From the NCBI RefSeq assembly GCF_964656455.1, contig NC_135719.1:73582283-73646282 (forward strand): a DNA stretch of 64,000 bases, read 5' to 3'. The notes under the pieces were generated by a model, which saw only the letters and a program-made list of their open reading frames with translations, did not search any database and had not been told where the DNA came from. Positions 1-12,554 of the stretch are shown piece after piece; position 1 is the first letter of the stretch, and each line of letters starts with the position of its first letter. Source of the stretch: Halichoerus grypus (lineage: Eukaryota > Chordata > Mammalia > Carnivora > Phocidae). Both the position numbers and the translations under genes were made by a program.

Positions 1-3000
1 TTCTTCAATACAACTTCAGCTGCTAGGTAATTTTGCAATATTATATCGATTTTTAACAAAATATTTCAGCATTTTCCTGAACACATTAGTGTTTCTGTGA
101 AGTTTAAAGGGATGCCCTTTATTAACATTAGAAAATTGATCTGAACTGATAAACTAGAAAGTAGACTAAAGGCAGAGGCCAACACGTTTGCCTTGATGGA
201 AACCAGAAGATAAGATACTGCCTTAGTTCCTGGGGGAGTCCTTCCCCCATGATACCACTGAGCATTGCTTTTTATGTGTAGTCTTAAGAAACAGGCAGAT
301 CTGTGGGGGTAAATCTATTTCTTCTACTTGTCTTTACTTCTCTCTTTTTAGAATTGGTTTGTTATGTGTTTGAAAATAAATTGGGATACATTTTCTTTAA
401 TCAACCATCTTTTTTCTTAGCTTGGTAACATGTAGGAGGTAGAAAGAAATATAAGGTAGTCATTGATTCTTTCAATTAGAAAAATTCTAATTTTACCTGA
501 TACTTTAGGCTGGGCTCAGAGACTAACAAGGACAGGTCCCCCTAAAAAATAAGTAATGAAGAAGGGGACAGTGATAAACTATTAGACCCACAAATTTCCA
601 AATTTTCTATTTGTACAACTGAATTTCTTCACTTGCTTCAATTTCTGGAATATTTGAATTGTAAATTTCTTATTGTTCAGATATTTATGGAATAAGTGGT
701 CATAAGTAATAAAATGCTTTACTTTGGAAAAAAGCAAATATTGTTTTTGAAATCAGTAACTCAGGAGCATTATAAAAATGATAGAAGTACACTGACATGT
801 TATAGCCTAATGTCACAAGCTTGACAGCTAGCAAAAAATGTAATTAGAAAAATTGGCAACACTGATATTAAAATCAAACTTTGATGTAGTGCTTTCTTTC
901 TGAAAGAAAATTGTAAGATCAAAGAAAACGAAGATATTTAAATTTCATTTTTTTAAAAGTGGCTTGCCAAATTTACATTCTGGAAAAAGTTATTATGCAA
1001 TTACTGAAACCCAAATCTTAACAAATAAAGTCACAATATAATTAATGTTGTATGATTTAGGAGCCTCACTGATGAAATTTTACTCCAAACATTAAGGAAG
1101 TTTGTCCTGGAGTGCCTCCGGCCTGTATTATGGCATCACTTGTCAAACTTTCTGTTTTCTTTTTAAGCACAGAATTGTTATTCCTGTGTGTTGACTGCAG
1201 ACTCTGCCTTAGTTTGGGGGCTATTAACATCTATCAGGATTAATTGTACATACTTGAACTAAGAAAAATTTACTTGACAATTCTAATGGCTGTGAAAAAG
1301 CCATTACAGAGTCACAGAAAAAAGAGAGGAAAAAGTGCCAAGGCACACCAAAGAACCAGAGGAGGAATTTTTTCTCTTTTTCTCTTACTAACTCCTACCA
1401 TTCTCCCTATTTTTAGTCCCAACTGTATTTTTTTCTTGTCCTTTTTTACAGAGTTAAATGCATGTTTCTCAGTGCCTCTGCCTTTGTGTTCTGTTGAAAG
1501 CATGCATGTATGATACAGGCACATGGCCTTGGAGCTGTGGGCCACTGGGAACACATGGCAGTCAGTGCAGGCTGACGCAGCCGACACCAGGGACCAGACC
1601 TTCCTTTAAACAGAACAGCAAAGAGAATGAAGGAAATCTCCTAATGGGTGGTGTTAGTCAGGCCACCAGAGCAGCGCTGCTTCCTGTTCTGTTCTGCCCA
1701 GAACCTTTCGAACAGCAAATAGGAGAATGATGCCATTGGCCGGTGGAGTCGTTTCTGAGTCTTTTCCATTCTTTTCCAAAGCAGCTCCACCCAACAAATC
1801 CCTTATAAGCCTCAAGGTTGTATTTAGAGTAAATAGGCCTAGAGAAGGTAACCAGAAAGCTTTATGTAAGTTCAGCCAAACAACTTGTAAATAGATATGG
1901 CAGAGGATTTGGGCAGACATAATTAATTTTCCTTTAAATAAAACAAAAAGCTATGTAATTCTTATTGCCATTTGGTAAATAGTTGCCAATTCCCCCCAAG
2001 ACATTAAGTATTTACTTATTTTTCCTTCTGCTCCTGCCTCCTGTTGTATTCGTATTTTATAAAGCAAGAAAATGGGTGAAAATGCACGTTGTCCCAAAGG
2101 TTGCTTGTAGAGAGATGGTGGAGAAAGGGGCTGTCAAGGAACCGTGCATTTGATTGCCAAACCAAACAACCTGTTTATGACAATAATTCTGTAATCTCAG
2201 CATCTATTTAGAATGCAGGAGAGATCTTCTCAGGGAGAAGAAATGCTCAAAGAAGGGAAAAAAAGGAAGAAAGAAAGAAAAGAAACAGAGATTTTACTTT
2301 TAGCTCATCTTCACATTTGCAAGGGACAATAAGCGAGATTCATTAGGCCATTTGTTTCTGTCATCTGCCATGATTCAAAATGAAATACTAAATGTTTCAT
2401 GGACTCAGAAAAAGAGTAGAATTTGTCTTTGTGTTGGCTGCGCAAAGGCGGTGTGGCTTACAGCCCCCATACAAGAGGCCTGACGGATGAAAGGGGGAAG
2501 GGTGGTGCCATCTGAATGATGATGGGCTAATATCATCACCCTCTTGTCAGCTGTAATAGGCTTTTCCTCACAGAAATAATTCATAAAACCGCTACATTAT
2601 ATTCTATCCCTGACAGGCCCTATCTATCCTCCAACCCAGCAGGCTCACAACTAATAAGAAAATATGTGGTTCAGGAACCCTGAAAAATTAAACAGGTAGT
2701 TTATGAACAATTTGTTTCATGGGGATGTTTATTATGTTTATTAAATATTGAGCCTTTAATGTTTTCCCAGTGCAGATGATATCATAAAAATGCTGACTTA
2801 AGCCTCGGATGTATTCTTAGAAAATGACATTTTACACCACTAGTAGTACATAGTAAATAACTAAATTATAGCAGCTTATGTGTGTGTATAGAGACAGGAT
2901 GTAGAAAATGTAATTTATAATGTATCTTTATGTACACGTGTATGTGAGATGCGTCCTTGTGTATCCTTGTGTATCACGTTCAAGCCTTCATCGTAGGCTT

Positions 3001-6000
3001 AGGTTTAAAAGTAAGTTAGGGAATACCATTATTTTAGTGCTTGTCTTGGGGAAGGTCAGCCGGAGGTTTGCTTTATTGCTTACACTAAAGGAGAAACCTT
3101 GAGTTCAGTGTTTGAGGCATCAAGAGTACACATACTCTGGGCACTAATAATAAACTTAATCAGGAGTGTTACTTTGTAAGTACAATTTTTATAGAAATCT
3201 GTTATCTGGGTTTTCTCTGGAGACGAATGTCTGTGAGCATAGGAGGGTAAAATGGCTCCTGGTAATGTGATGTTCTTTATTTGAAAAGTACCAAATTAGA
3301 TACAGAAACTGTTCTGCAGAGAGTCAGCAGAGAAAGTGCATGAAGCATGTTCTTCCCGTGCTCATACCTTGTGCATTACCAGCTTGGCTGTCATAATATA
3401 TTTAATCAGTGTGACAGTAAATGATCTTCTGCTGTAGACAAGCAAGTGGAAGATTATCTGCATCTTACAGGGTTAATGGCCCTTTCATAATAAACAATAC
3501 CCACAGTATGAAAATAAGGCAATAATTCATGTACATATTTCAGAAACACATGCCCAAGGTGATTTACAAAGGAAGTAGGATCAAACCTGTGGTTAAATGC
3601 TATAGCATTCCAGGCCACAGCTTTACTGATCTCAAAAGGACATCTTAATTTACTATATATTCCCACAGAGAAACATACACATAGACATTTTGTAATGAAT
3701 ACATCCTCATAGGGTTTCACCGAGGGTATAGGTACATGTAATGTGAAAATTCAGATGAAATAGAAAATATCAGCATGAAGAGGTTAAATGTAGAATCTTT
3801 TTGAAGAGTGGTTATCAGTGTATCAGTTTCATGCTAGGGGAGTTCTTTAGGGGCCACTCATCGACCTTTATTTTCTAGGACTTTCATAAATATCCAAAAT
3901 GATGGGATAGAGAGAAACTCACCCCAAGCTTGAGGAAGACCCTGAAAGCTAGCATCCAAATTAAGGGTGACTTGTAAATTGGGAGGCGTGGTCAGAGGTA
4001 AGCAGAAGAGGATTCGGAAAGGGGAGGTCTCCCGAGAGTAAGAAGCTAAGCTTGCACAAATGAGGTGGGGGAATGCCAAAATCTCTGCAGGCATGGCAAA
4101 AAGCTTTCATTGTGGATAATAAGCCAGTTGATAGCAAAACAGAATGAGGATCTAAAAATCAGGCAAAATACTGCAACTATTAAAATAGTCTGGCTTAGGG
4201 AATAGAAAACAATTGTTGTGTTCTGTCCTGCTCAGTTTCTGAGTTGTTTCCAGCTTCTGGAAATGAAGAGTGGTATAGAGAATCTGGATGGAAAGGTTAA
4301 GGGGTTGAGGTGTGTAGCTTGCATAACAGAATGGTGAGGCTGAATAACTATCTTTATCTCTAATGGGTTCTTATCTGGAGATGGGGAACAAACAGTTTTC
4401 CTTCTTTCCCAGTAAACTAGTCCAGCAGGATGAATTGAGATTAAATGCATTTTTTTTTAAATAACGAGATCGTTAGGTAGCAAAAGAGGTGTATTCTGTT
4501 GCTGAGATTTAAAAAATAGATTTGATCTCTATTTGTTAGGAATAGGCTAGAAGCAGCTTGTCCTTAAGAGGAGGCTGGTTTTTAGCCCTCATGTGGTTCC
4601 TTCTTGCTTTAAGAATCTGTGCATGTATGCATGACTGAGTCTCTATCCCTGTACACAGTTTCTGACATTTCCACTGAGAGTGTACATTAACAATTATTTG
4701 GCCAATCTGGAGCTTCTTTTGAAGTTTAATTCTAAATGATAAAAACTCTAACTCTCCTTTCCCAAATACCTTTTCCGAATGGTAGGTAATGTTCTAATAA
4801 AGTTGAAATGAATGCATTTATACTCAACCCCTTTGGAATATTACGTCCTGGTGTAGATTTACTGAGGTGAGGTTGCTACTGCTGGAGCTGATATCCACTG
4901 AAAGGCAGTGGTCAATTCTTGCCAGGGTGGGGAGGGCAGAGGGGGATGTGTGTGTGGGGGGGTAACCCTTCCTATGTTGCCTGTAGCTGCCTATGCAATC
5001 TCAATTTGTTTATGATGCCAAGAACCCTGAATACTTCTCTGCACATGAGACAGACAAAATGGACGGCGGTTTGTGGAGAGAAAAAATTTACTCTGGGTCA
5101 TTAAAGAACCATGAACATCCTAAACAGCATAAGGCTATGTTTGGTCTCTGGGGCTCATGTTGTGCTACCAATTTCAGACCTCTCCCTTTTAGAGAAAGGC
5201 AGTTGATGGCAATTAATTACCCCTGGATAGCACATACAGCTGCAGCCTATGTATGGTAACAGAAGAGAAATTAGATTTAATTGGCCTTAGCACAATCAGG
5301 AATGTGGCATTTATTTAATTATGACTTGTTGGGAATGGAGCCTTGATTAGTGTTTTATTGCAATTTTAATATTAATAATATAATTAATAACACATACAGC
5401 ATATAAAAATGAAATAAATTTCTGGAATGTTACGTTAAGGTATTACGTGTTATTTTTAGAAATGCATGAAGTGTGTTCTTTTGACAATCAAAAAATTCTC
5501 AATTATATCAAAAATGAAGGGTTTCTTACCCTTGAGTGTCAGTCACATTGATTATTTCAAAGTTTTCCTTTATCAAGCCAGGTCCTGACGCATCCTCAGC
5601 AGAGCTTATATTAGTGGGTGAAATGATTCATTGAAACCCAATTTATTTTCTATTTTGGTCTGCTTTTTGGCTTTGAAGTTAAAATGTTTGTCATTAAGTG
5701 CCCTTGCATCTCTTAGTTGGTAATAACTGGGATTTCTTAAAAGGGAAAAGAAAAAAAATTGGTGTTTGAACAAAAGTACAGAAAATAAAATATTCTAACT
5801 ATATGGGGATTTTAAAATTGTCATAATTCTCAAATACTCCTTTAGCTTTTATGGAAATATTTGCCTAGGAAAATATCTTCTGTCATGTTAATAAAATAAT
5901 TGCACTTACTCTCTGATTATTTACATAGTATTTTTCCCAGTTTATGTATCTTAAATAAAATCCTTTAAAGTAAGCCTCTAGCGTTCTTTACCCTATGGTT

Positions 6001-6800
6001 TTATAGGATGAACATTTGCTCCTAATTCGAGGAAATATACCGCATTACAATCTACACTTAAACAGTCTCCCTGATGGGAATGTCCCCCCAAATGCCACAC
6101 AGACTAAACAAAATGAGCGCTTCTGACTGCCATGCTGTATTAAAAAAAAATCTGTCTTATATTCCACACATACCAGGCAATCTTTCTGCACAGTTTCACA
6201 CAAAAGCAGCAGGATTAGAAGTGCTTTGCAGTTGCATCAAACATTGGTAAATGGAGGAAAAGCAACACCCCATGGTCCTACAGATGTTTATAAAACTGCA
6301 GCGGTTGTGTGTTCTAGAGAGTAAAGAGGCATTGTCTTGCCACACTCGCGATGGTCACACAGACTTGCCTGCAGTGTAGAGAACGCTGTTTGTTCTTCAT
6401 GCCTCCATCTCTGCCAATGTGATGCTGAAATTTTATACTCGGAGTTAAGTGGAGAGAAAGGATATCTAGCTCAGAGGGCAAGCAAAGAAGCTAGAAAGAC
6501 CAGCCATAAGTTCACAATGTCAGGGCTTGGAGCGGGGCTTACTTTACGGAGGACAGATTTTCTACTTCCCTTGAATTGTTTTTTCATCATCTGAAAAAAT
6601 ATTAATGAAAAACACAGAGGATAATAGACACTTTTTAGAAAATATCTGCTGGGTATATATATCCCTGTTCAAGATACATATGATATCAAAGTAAAAGATG
6701 GGTTTGCCCTTAAAAAATCATGAAAGAACCAGAGAATCAAAGTAATTGTGTGATTGATCTATGTGGGGCCCCCACCCCAGAAGCAGCATTCAGAAAATCC
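1..6800. other. Unique non-coding DNA, no gene seen
   Basis: AT-rich sequence without a supportable exon, RNA gene or young transposon. All open frames are short, lack family resemblance and do not pair with splice signals into a plausible gene. A block at about 2320-2640 is less AT-rich, has several CpGs and many short homeodomain-like TAAT/ATTA words, and looks like a conserved non-coding element, but conservation cannot be tested from one sequence. A purine-rich run lies at 2255-2290. Confidence 0.6.
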
Positions 6801-6804
6801 AATC

Positions 6805-6985
6805 CAGACTTTGGAGTCAGGAGACCCCACTGTCATTCTTGTTATCCTGGCAGGAACTGACTCTGTGACTCAAGGAAGCTCATCAATTCCTTGTCTCCAA
6901 CTCAGTTTCCCCATTTGCAAAATAAAGAAGTGAAACTCCTCAGATGATCTGTGAGCCCTCTTCACATCTAATATTCTATTATTTT
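6805..6985 (-). repeat. MIR-type SINE
   Basis: Reads like the reverse complement of the mammalian MIR core: 'tggagtcaggagacc', then 'tctgtgactcaaggaagctc', 'ctcagtttccccatttgcaaaat' split by small changes, and a 'gatctgtgagccctcttc' end. Such a clinical order (lesion-like 'gagtcaggagacc', 'tgtgac', 'cagtttcc', 'aaaat') is typical of MIR/MIRb. Heavily diverged, no target duplication visible, so ancient. Confidence 0.7.
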
Positions 6986-6989
6986 TATC

Positions 6990-9199
6990 TATAGGAAAGA
7001 GAGGAAGTGATGGGGCTTTACAAAGAAAAGGAAACATCCTAAAGTTCAGAGATGCTGTTTTGTAAGCACAAGTCAAACATGTAGTCAAAGCAGCAGAACA
7101 GGAGCTCTTCACCAAAATATATCCCTAGGAAAATCGACTCAAAGACCTAACAGGAAAACAGGAAGGGGGGGGCAAACAATTATTTCCTTTTTTTCTTCAG
7201 GAGCAGGGAGACCTTTCATAAATATGAGGGAAATCTGCCACTGTTTGATGTGCTGTGGTCCTCTTAGAATGAGCTCCACCTGGCTTTGGGGCTTCGCACA
7301 TCCTGCCCCATGGCCTAAGTCCTTCATGCAGGGCTCTGTTAATGCTGAGGAAACACCTCAGCTGCCTTGAATTGACCTTTACGAGTTAAACAAGAGAATG
7401 GGACGTGCAGAATGGGTGAAATCATAACCTGAAATTATAGCCACCTTTGTTATTTGACACCATGCATCAGAAATAAGTTAAATATTAACAAGTACCTGTA
7501 CATTTATATGTGTCTATACACATAACCCCCACCTTCCTGTGAACGTCACTGTTTTTGTTTGACTAGTTGTGGGGCTGTTTTCGAGATCTGCCAGTTGGAA
7601 GTAACTACGTTTTGTTAAGTTAAATGAACTTGGGCAGGGGAAGAGTCCATTATAGGAGAAATTTTATATAAACATAAGAGGAACTGAATTACTCGTTGTT
7701 GCTTTAAACCGATGACAAGTGTCATTATCCAAAGTGTTGTTGGTTTGGTACAGGAGCTGTGTGTGCTCCTGATGTACTTTCTTTACTTTTCTGCAGGGAA
7801 AAAAAAAACCCTCAGACACAATGTCTAATAGCAGCACGTACCTGTCAACAGAGAAGTCCACAATATGAAATCACCACTGTAAAAGCTACTGGAGACTGGC
7901 AGCAAACAACCCATGCTTGACAGAACACCCAAACCTTTGGTGCCTAAGAAGCCAGTTGCAAAGCAACAATTTAGGACTGGAATTTTATTTCCTATTCCTC
8001 TAACCCCATCTTCCCATCACTCTTGTACACAATATGTAACTACAATGAAGACTTCCAATGAGAACAAGGCATCAGGGATTCTTGTAGCAATTATCCTCAA
8101 AATAAAAATATTATACACACACACACATACACATTCATGATCAAGAAAATAAAGCCAAGTAAACACGAGTAGATATCTGTTTGGTACAATTCCAGAGGTG
8201 ATGCATCCAAAATTTCATTGTCAAGGTACAGCTTGACATGTCCCTTTTAATGTAACTCATTACGTTTACAGATATGTTTTCTGAGGTGTTGAGAATAGAA
8301 TGGCTGATTGGAGCTGGTATTTCATTCACGGGGAAAGAAGGGCATAGATGTTCATGATGCATGTGGCTGCTTAAGGCTCCTATCTAAAAATACTTCTCTT
8401 GTGTGGAAAAATGTAAAGATATATTTTTAAGCTAAAAATTATATATGTCAGGGGAGCTCTAAGTGCCTTGGTAAGGTACTGCTTTTTGTTGGAGTTCATT
8501 AAAGTCTCTTGGAGATAAATCTGGTCTCTTTTTGACACCGTGTTGGGAAACTGGGGAATAGGGCAAGGATTAGGAGGTTGAGAAAAGGAAGGAAATCCAT
8601 ATTTTTGGTTCAGGAGGAACTTGTATTCTTTAAAGGTAGTTTCTAGGTGTTATTTTTCAAACTGATTTTATAGATTTGTATTTGGGGGGAAAGGTGGGCA
8701 GGAGAAGTGAGTGATTTCTATATATCCTTGCATATAGTGTACAAATGTAACATGTATACTCCAGCCAGTAACCTCCTTTATAAATAATATATGCTGCATC
8801 TTAAGACTGATTTCCAAGGTTCTACTGCAGGACTGAATTCAGAGCCTTTTCTTCTTATATATTTGGTTTGTTTATTGGTTAATAACTTTGATTTAAGTTT
8901 TGGAATCTAAAAGTTAAACCAGAGGCTTGATTGGGCTTGGGGAAGTGTCACTACTTCTGTGATGTGATTACAACACACCAAAGAAGGTGTGTTGTAACTG
9001 ATACAGCTATGATGGATCAAATTATCTGTCCCCCACTGGCCCCAGGTGTTTATCTTATAGAGAGGTTTTCGCTGCCTCAGAATCCACTTCCTCAGTCCTA
9101 GATTTCCTCTCCCTTTGGTGAGCTATTTTAGCTTGTCTCCGGTTGACCAGCAAAACAGCATCACATCCCTGACACCAGAAGGGGAAATAAAATCACCTT
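6990..9199. other. Unique non-coding DNA, no gene seen
   Basis: No supportable gene. Contains a short CA run near 8115-8132 and otherwise unremarkable AT-rich sequence. A small inverted repeat lies at about 8973-8996, where 'acaacacacc' is followed by 'ggtgtgttgt'. Confidence 0.6.
8972..8998. repeat. Short perfect inverted repeat
   Basis: The arms 'tacaacacacc' and 'ggtgtgttgta' flank a short 'aaagaa' spacer and could form a hairpin. It is too short for a transposon end pair and no function is evident. Confidence 0.55.
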
Positions 9200-9211
9200 A
9201 AAAAATGTTTT

Positions 9212-9405
9212 GGGGGGCGCCTGGGTGGCTCAGTTGTTAAGCATCTGCCTTCGGCTCAGGTTATGATCCTGGCATCCTGGGATCGAGCCCCGCATTGGGC
9301 TCCCTGCTCGGCGGGAAGCCTGCTTCTCCCTCTCCCACTCCCCCTGCTTGTGCTCCTGCTCTTGCTATCTCTCTCTCTGTCAAATGGATAAATCAAAAAA
9401 TCTTA
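9212..9405 (+). mobile_element. Can-SINE (tRNA-derived), first of a tandem pair
   Basis: Starts with a G-run and the canonical 'gcgcctgggtggctcag' head (Pol III A-box region), followed by the B-box-like 'gggatcgagcccc', a CT-rich middle ('ctctctctctgtcaaat') and an A-rich tail 'aatcttaaaaaaa'. The flanks are copies of 'aaaaaatgtttt' at 9200-9211 and 9406-9417, a target-site duplication made by L1-type insertion. A second SINE follows directly. Confidence 0.93.
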
Positions 9406-9417
9406 AAAAAATGTTTT

Positions 9418-9598
9418 GGGGATGCCTGGGTGGCTCAGTCAGTTAAGCATCTAACTTCGGCTTGGGTCATGATCCCAGGGTCTTGGGATCCAGCCCTGCA
9501 TCGGGCTCCCTGCTGGGTGGGGAACCTGCTTCTTCCTCTCCCTCTGTGGCAATCCCTGCTTGTGCTTGCTCTCTCTCTCTCAAATAAATAAAAAATAA
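9418..9598 (+). mobile_element. Can-SINE, second of a tandem pair
   Basis: Head 'gatgcctgggtggctcag', B-box-like 'gggatccagcc', CT-rich stretch and 'caaataaataaaaaat' tail. It lies between the duplicate 'aaaaaatgtttt' (9406-9417) and a diverged third copy 'aaaaataatgttt' ending near 9610. Its differences from the first copy mean that it is an independent insertion, not a segmental duplication. Confidence 0.92.
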
Positions 9599-10082
9599 AA
9601 AATAATGTTTCGTTGTCAATGTTTTATAATTTTGAAAGATGGAAAAAAGTTGTCTGCACATCACACACTGCAAATACCTGGTAAACAACAGGGCGCACAG
9701 ACTCTAAGGAAGAGAAAAAACAAATCAAACTTTTGCCTCAGGGAGGAATGAGCAAGAGAGGATTTTATTATTTCCATGTGTTATTTTGAATATATTATTC
9801 TGAACAGCACTTAGCACCTTTGTGGTGCTAAATTAATTTAAAATGATAATGTTTTCTCTTCCTTTCTAAGTGATCTCTTCTGTGGGTGTTGTAGGATACA
9901 GGTGGTAGGCAGAAAACTTGGAGGTTTTGATCTCACATATGAAATATTTCAAGTTTCTAAGTTTTTACATACCCAGTTTGTTGCTGGGTAACACACCGTG
10001 GAGGTAGAATATGATTATATTTCCAGAATGAGTATTTTCATCGGTTTATAAAATTGTGTATTTATAAAGCTGTTAACTTTTT

Positions 10083-10284
10083 TAAGATTTATTTATTTGA
10101 GAGAGAGAGAGAGAGGGAGGGAGGGAGAGAGGAGGGACAGAGAGAGAGGGAGAGAGAGAATTTTAAGCAGACTCCATGCCCAGCATGGAGGCTGACCTGG
10201 GGCTCAATCTCACCACTCTGAGATCATGACCTGAGCTGAAACCAAGAGTTGGACTCTTAATCGACTAAGTCACCCAGGTGCCCC
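10083..10284 (-). mobile_element. Can-SINE, reverse orientation
   Basis: Reverse complement of the Can-SINE: T-rich tail 'tttaagatttatttattt', a long GA-rich middle (complement of the CT tract), 'atcatgacctgagctga' and the head 'cacccaggtgcccc'. Flanked by 'aagctgttaacttttt' (10067-10082) and 'aagctgtgttaacttttt' (10285-10302), a target duplication with a 2-bp TG difference. Confidence 0.9.
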
Positions 10285-10354
10285 AAGCTGTGTTAACTTT
10301 TTAAAAGCATTTCATGTTTGCCTCTTAACCTTCCAACTTCCCCAAGTGTTAGTT

Positions 10355-10480
10355 AGATGAGGTGATATATTGAATAATTTACAGAAGAGGAAGGTTAAAT
10401 GACTTATTCCAATTTGGAGGTAATGTTATCACTACAAGCCAAATGTTGTCTCTTCTACCTCACAGTGGAACCAGAGTAGA
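10355..10480 (+). repeat. Probable MIR
   Basis: The order 'atttacagaagaggaaggttaa', 'tgacttattcca' matches the MIR core (acagatgaggaa, ttaagtaacttgccc) with heavy divergence. Only the core is recognisable, hence moderate confidence. Confidence 0.5.
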
Positions 10481-10898
10481 CAGAGATTGTACTTGAAATA
10501 GAAAGCAGGGATCCTGCTGGAATCTATTTCAGAAATCGTTAGGTTCTAGGAAACCAGGATCCTTGGTTCAAGTTGGGCTACAAAGGTTTTCCAGGGAGAC
10601 ACACAAAGGAAACTGGCTCCTGTAGAGTTACCTTATAATAAAATGTGGTCAGTTTGTAATCCCCTCTCTGTTCTTTGCTCTTAGGTGTTGCTGTTGTTAC
10701 CCCTGTAGTGGTTGTTTCAGATAAGGGTGCTAGGCTTCATAAAAGGAATATATGACTCCTCAGAGCTAGACCCAAATGAAATAGTGCCCTCACTTCTTTT
10801 CTTTGCAGCTGGTACCTCTTTTCTCTTATTGCTCTATGCTTGCTTTTCTTTCTTCTTGTCAAACTGAACTTCAGGAAATAAATTGGTAGCATTCTCTG

Positions 10899-10937
10899 AT
10901 ATATATATTATATATTATATATATATATATATATATT
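10899..10937. repeat. (TA)n microsatellite
   Basis: About 39 bases of alternating AT with two TTA interruptions. It is self-complementary and probably length-variable. Confidence 0.9.
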
Positions 10938-11125
10938 TTCATTCTCTAACCTGAGAATTCAGGTTATGTTTCACACACACTCTCACACAAACTTTAAGTT
11001 AGGTAGATTTCTATTGTCCTCTCCAACAGTGTAAACACGGGAACAGACCCTCACGTGCAATTCTGGGTATGGGAATGTAAGTCAAAAGTATACTTGAATG
11101 ATAAAGAGATATTTAAAAGAGAATG

Positions 11126-11346
11126 TGGGTGCCTGGGTGGCTCAGTGGTTAAGCACCTGACTCTTGTTTTCTGCTCAGGTCATGATCTCAGGGTCATGTG
11201 ATCAAGCCCCACATCAGGCTTCCCACTGGGCATGGAGCTTGCTTGGGTTTCTTCCCCCCCCCAAACCACCCCCCCACTTGCAAGTGCGTGCTCTCTCTCT
11301 GTGTCTTTCTCTAAATATAAATAAATAAATAAATAAATAAATAGTC
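11126..11346 (+). mobile_element. Can-SINE with C-rich middle
   Basis: Head 'tgggtgcctgggtggctcag', B-box-like 'gtgatcaagcccc', a C-rich insert at 11251-11277 (two long C-runs split by AAACCA), CT repeats and a tail of 'aaat' units. Flanked by an identical 14-bp duplication 'tttaaaagagaatg' at 11112-11125 and 11347-11360. The C-run is unusual for the family and may have grown by slippage. Confidence 0.93.
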
Positions 11347-11417
11347 TTTAAAAGAGAATGAATATTTTAGAAGTGAATTGAAAGAAAAATACTAGTCACG
11401 GACACTGTAGGCAAGGT

Positions 11418-11645
11418 ATGGACATGGAGAGAGAGGGAGAAAGAAGGGAGGAAGAGAGAGAGAAGAGGTACAGAGAGCCAGAGAAGGAGAAAAGAAAGAC
11501 AAAGAGGAAAGCAGAAGGGAAAAAGGAAAAGGAGAGGATGGAAGGAAAGAAAGAAGGCAGAGAAATGGGAAGGGAAGGAGAAAGAAACAAAAAAAAAGGA
11601 AGGAAAAGAAATAAGCAATTTGACAAAGAATGGGGGTAGAAAGAA
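11418..11645. repeat. Polypurine (GA-rich) tract
   Basis: About 230 bases almost entirely A and G on the plus strand, built of GGA, GAAA and AGAGA words without a fixed unit. Such tracts can form triplexes. Frames on either strand give only low-complexity peptides (Glu/Arg/Lys or Ser/Phe/Leu) and are not genes. Confidence 0.85.
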
Positions 11646-11649
11646 GAAA

Positions 11650-12550
11650 ATACATGTTCCTTTTAAGAAAACAGTAAAAACAGGAAGTTCCAGATGGGAA
11701 CTTGTTTTTAGAGACTTTGAAGTTAAGTTTAACATATGAATATGGTAATAGTATTAAAATGATAAAGTAGTAAGGATGGATTTTTCTTTTTAAGTCTGGT
11801 GAAGATGTGGATATAGAAGACTATGGGCAGACATCTCCATCACTGTTTAAAATAAAAATAAATAATTTAAAACTAATTACATCCTGAGCTTTGGCTTCAT
11901 GTCTTAATTGTTCAAATGGGAAATCTTGATCAAGAGCTGTTTGAAAGTTTAGCCCCAAGTGCTTTGATTACTCTATTCTCATAATCAACCTTAAAGATAA
12001 GTTCCCTATGAATTATTAATTTATACATTCAAAGATATGATTCTTTGGATTTGATTATTTTTAAATTTGGGTGGCAAACCATTATTAATGAGTCATGAAA
12101 TCGACTTGGATGGTAATAATCACTATTTTTTATAAAAAATAAAATAGAATAAATAGGTATTTATTAACTTGGCTTAGAATTGAAATGTAAAACTGAGTGT
12201 AGCATGTACAGGAAGAATAAATATTGATTTCTGAAACTTTTGTTTCAGTTGTGTGTGTGGTACGTATGTGTGTACCTGAAATATATGTATGTATTCATCC
12301 AAAAAGTAAAATGCTTTCCTTATTACAGGTGATGATCAAAACATTTGAAAAACACTGATCTGGGTGGTATTGAACAAAAGCTCACCAGGATATGTATATG
12401 ACATGTTCTTTGGGATATTTTAACAGTGTCTTTATTCCTGATGGGAGGGTGGTTTATTTCAAAATGTGTCCATTTTGTTTTTTAGGTCATCCTATTTCCA
12501 GAGTTAATTTTTCATTCAAAGGTATCACTTGATTAATGAATGTATGTAAA
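11650..12550. other. Unique non-coding DNA, no gene seen
   Basis: AT-rich, no recognisable gene or repeat beyond short TG-rich runs near 12250-12275. Confidence 0.5.
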
Positions 12551-12554
12551 AAGT

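Noticed and set aside
11367..11735. 122-codon Ser/Phe/Leu-rich frame
   Set aside because: Translation of the polypurine tract; low complexity on either strand.
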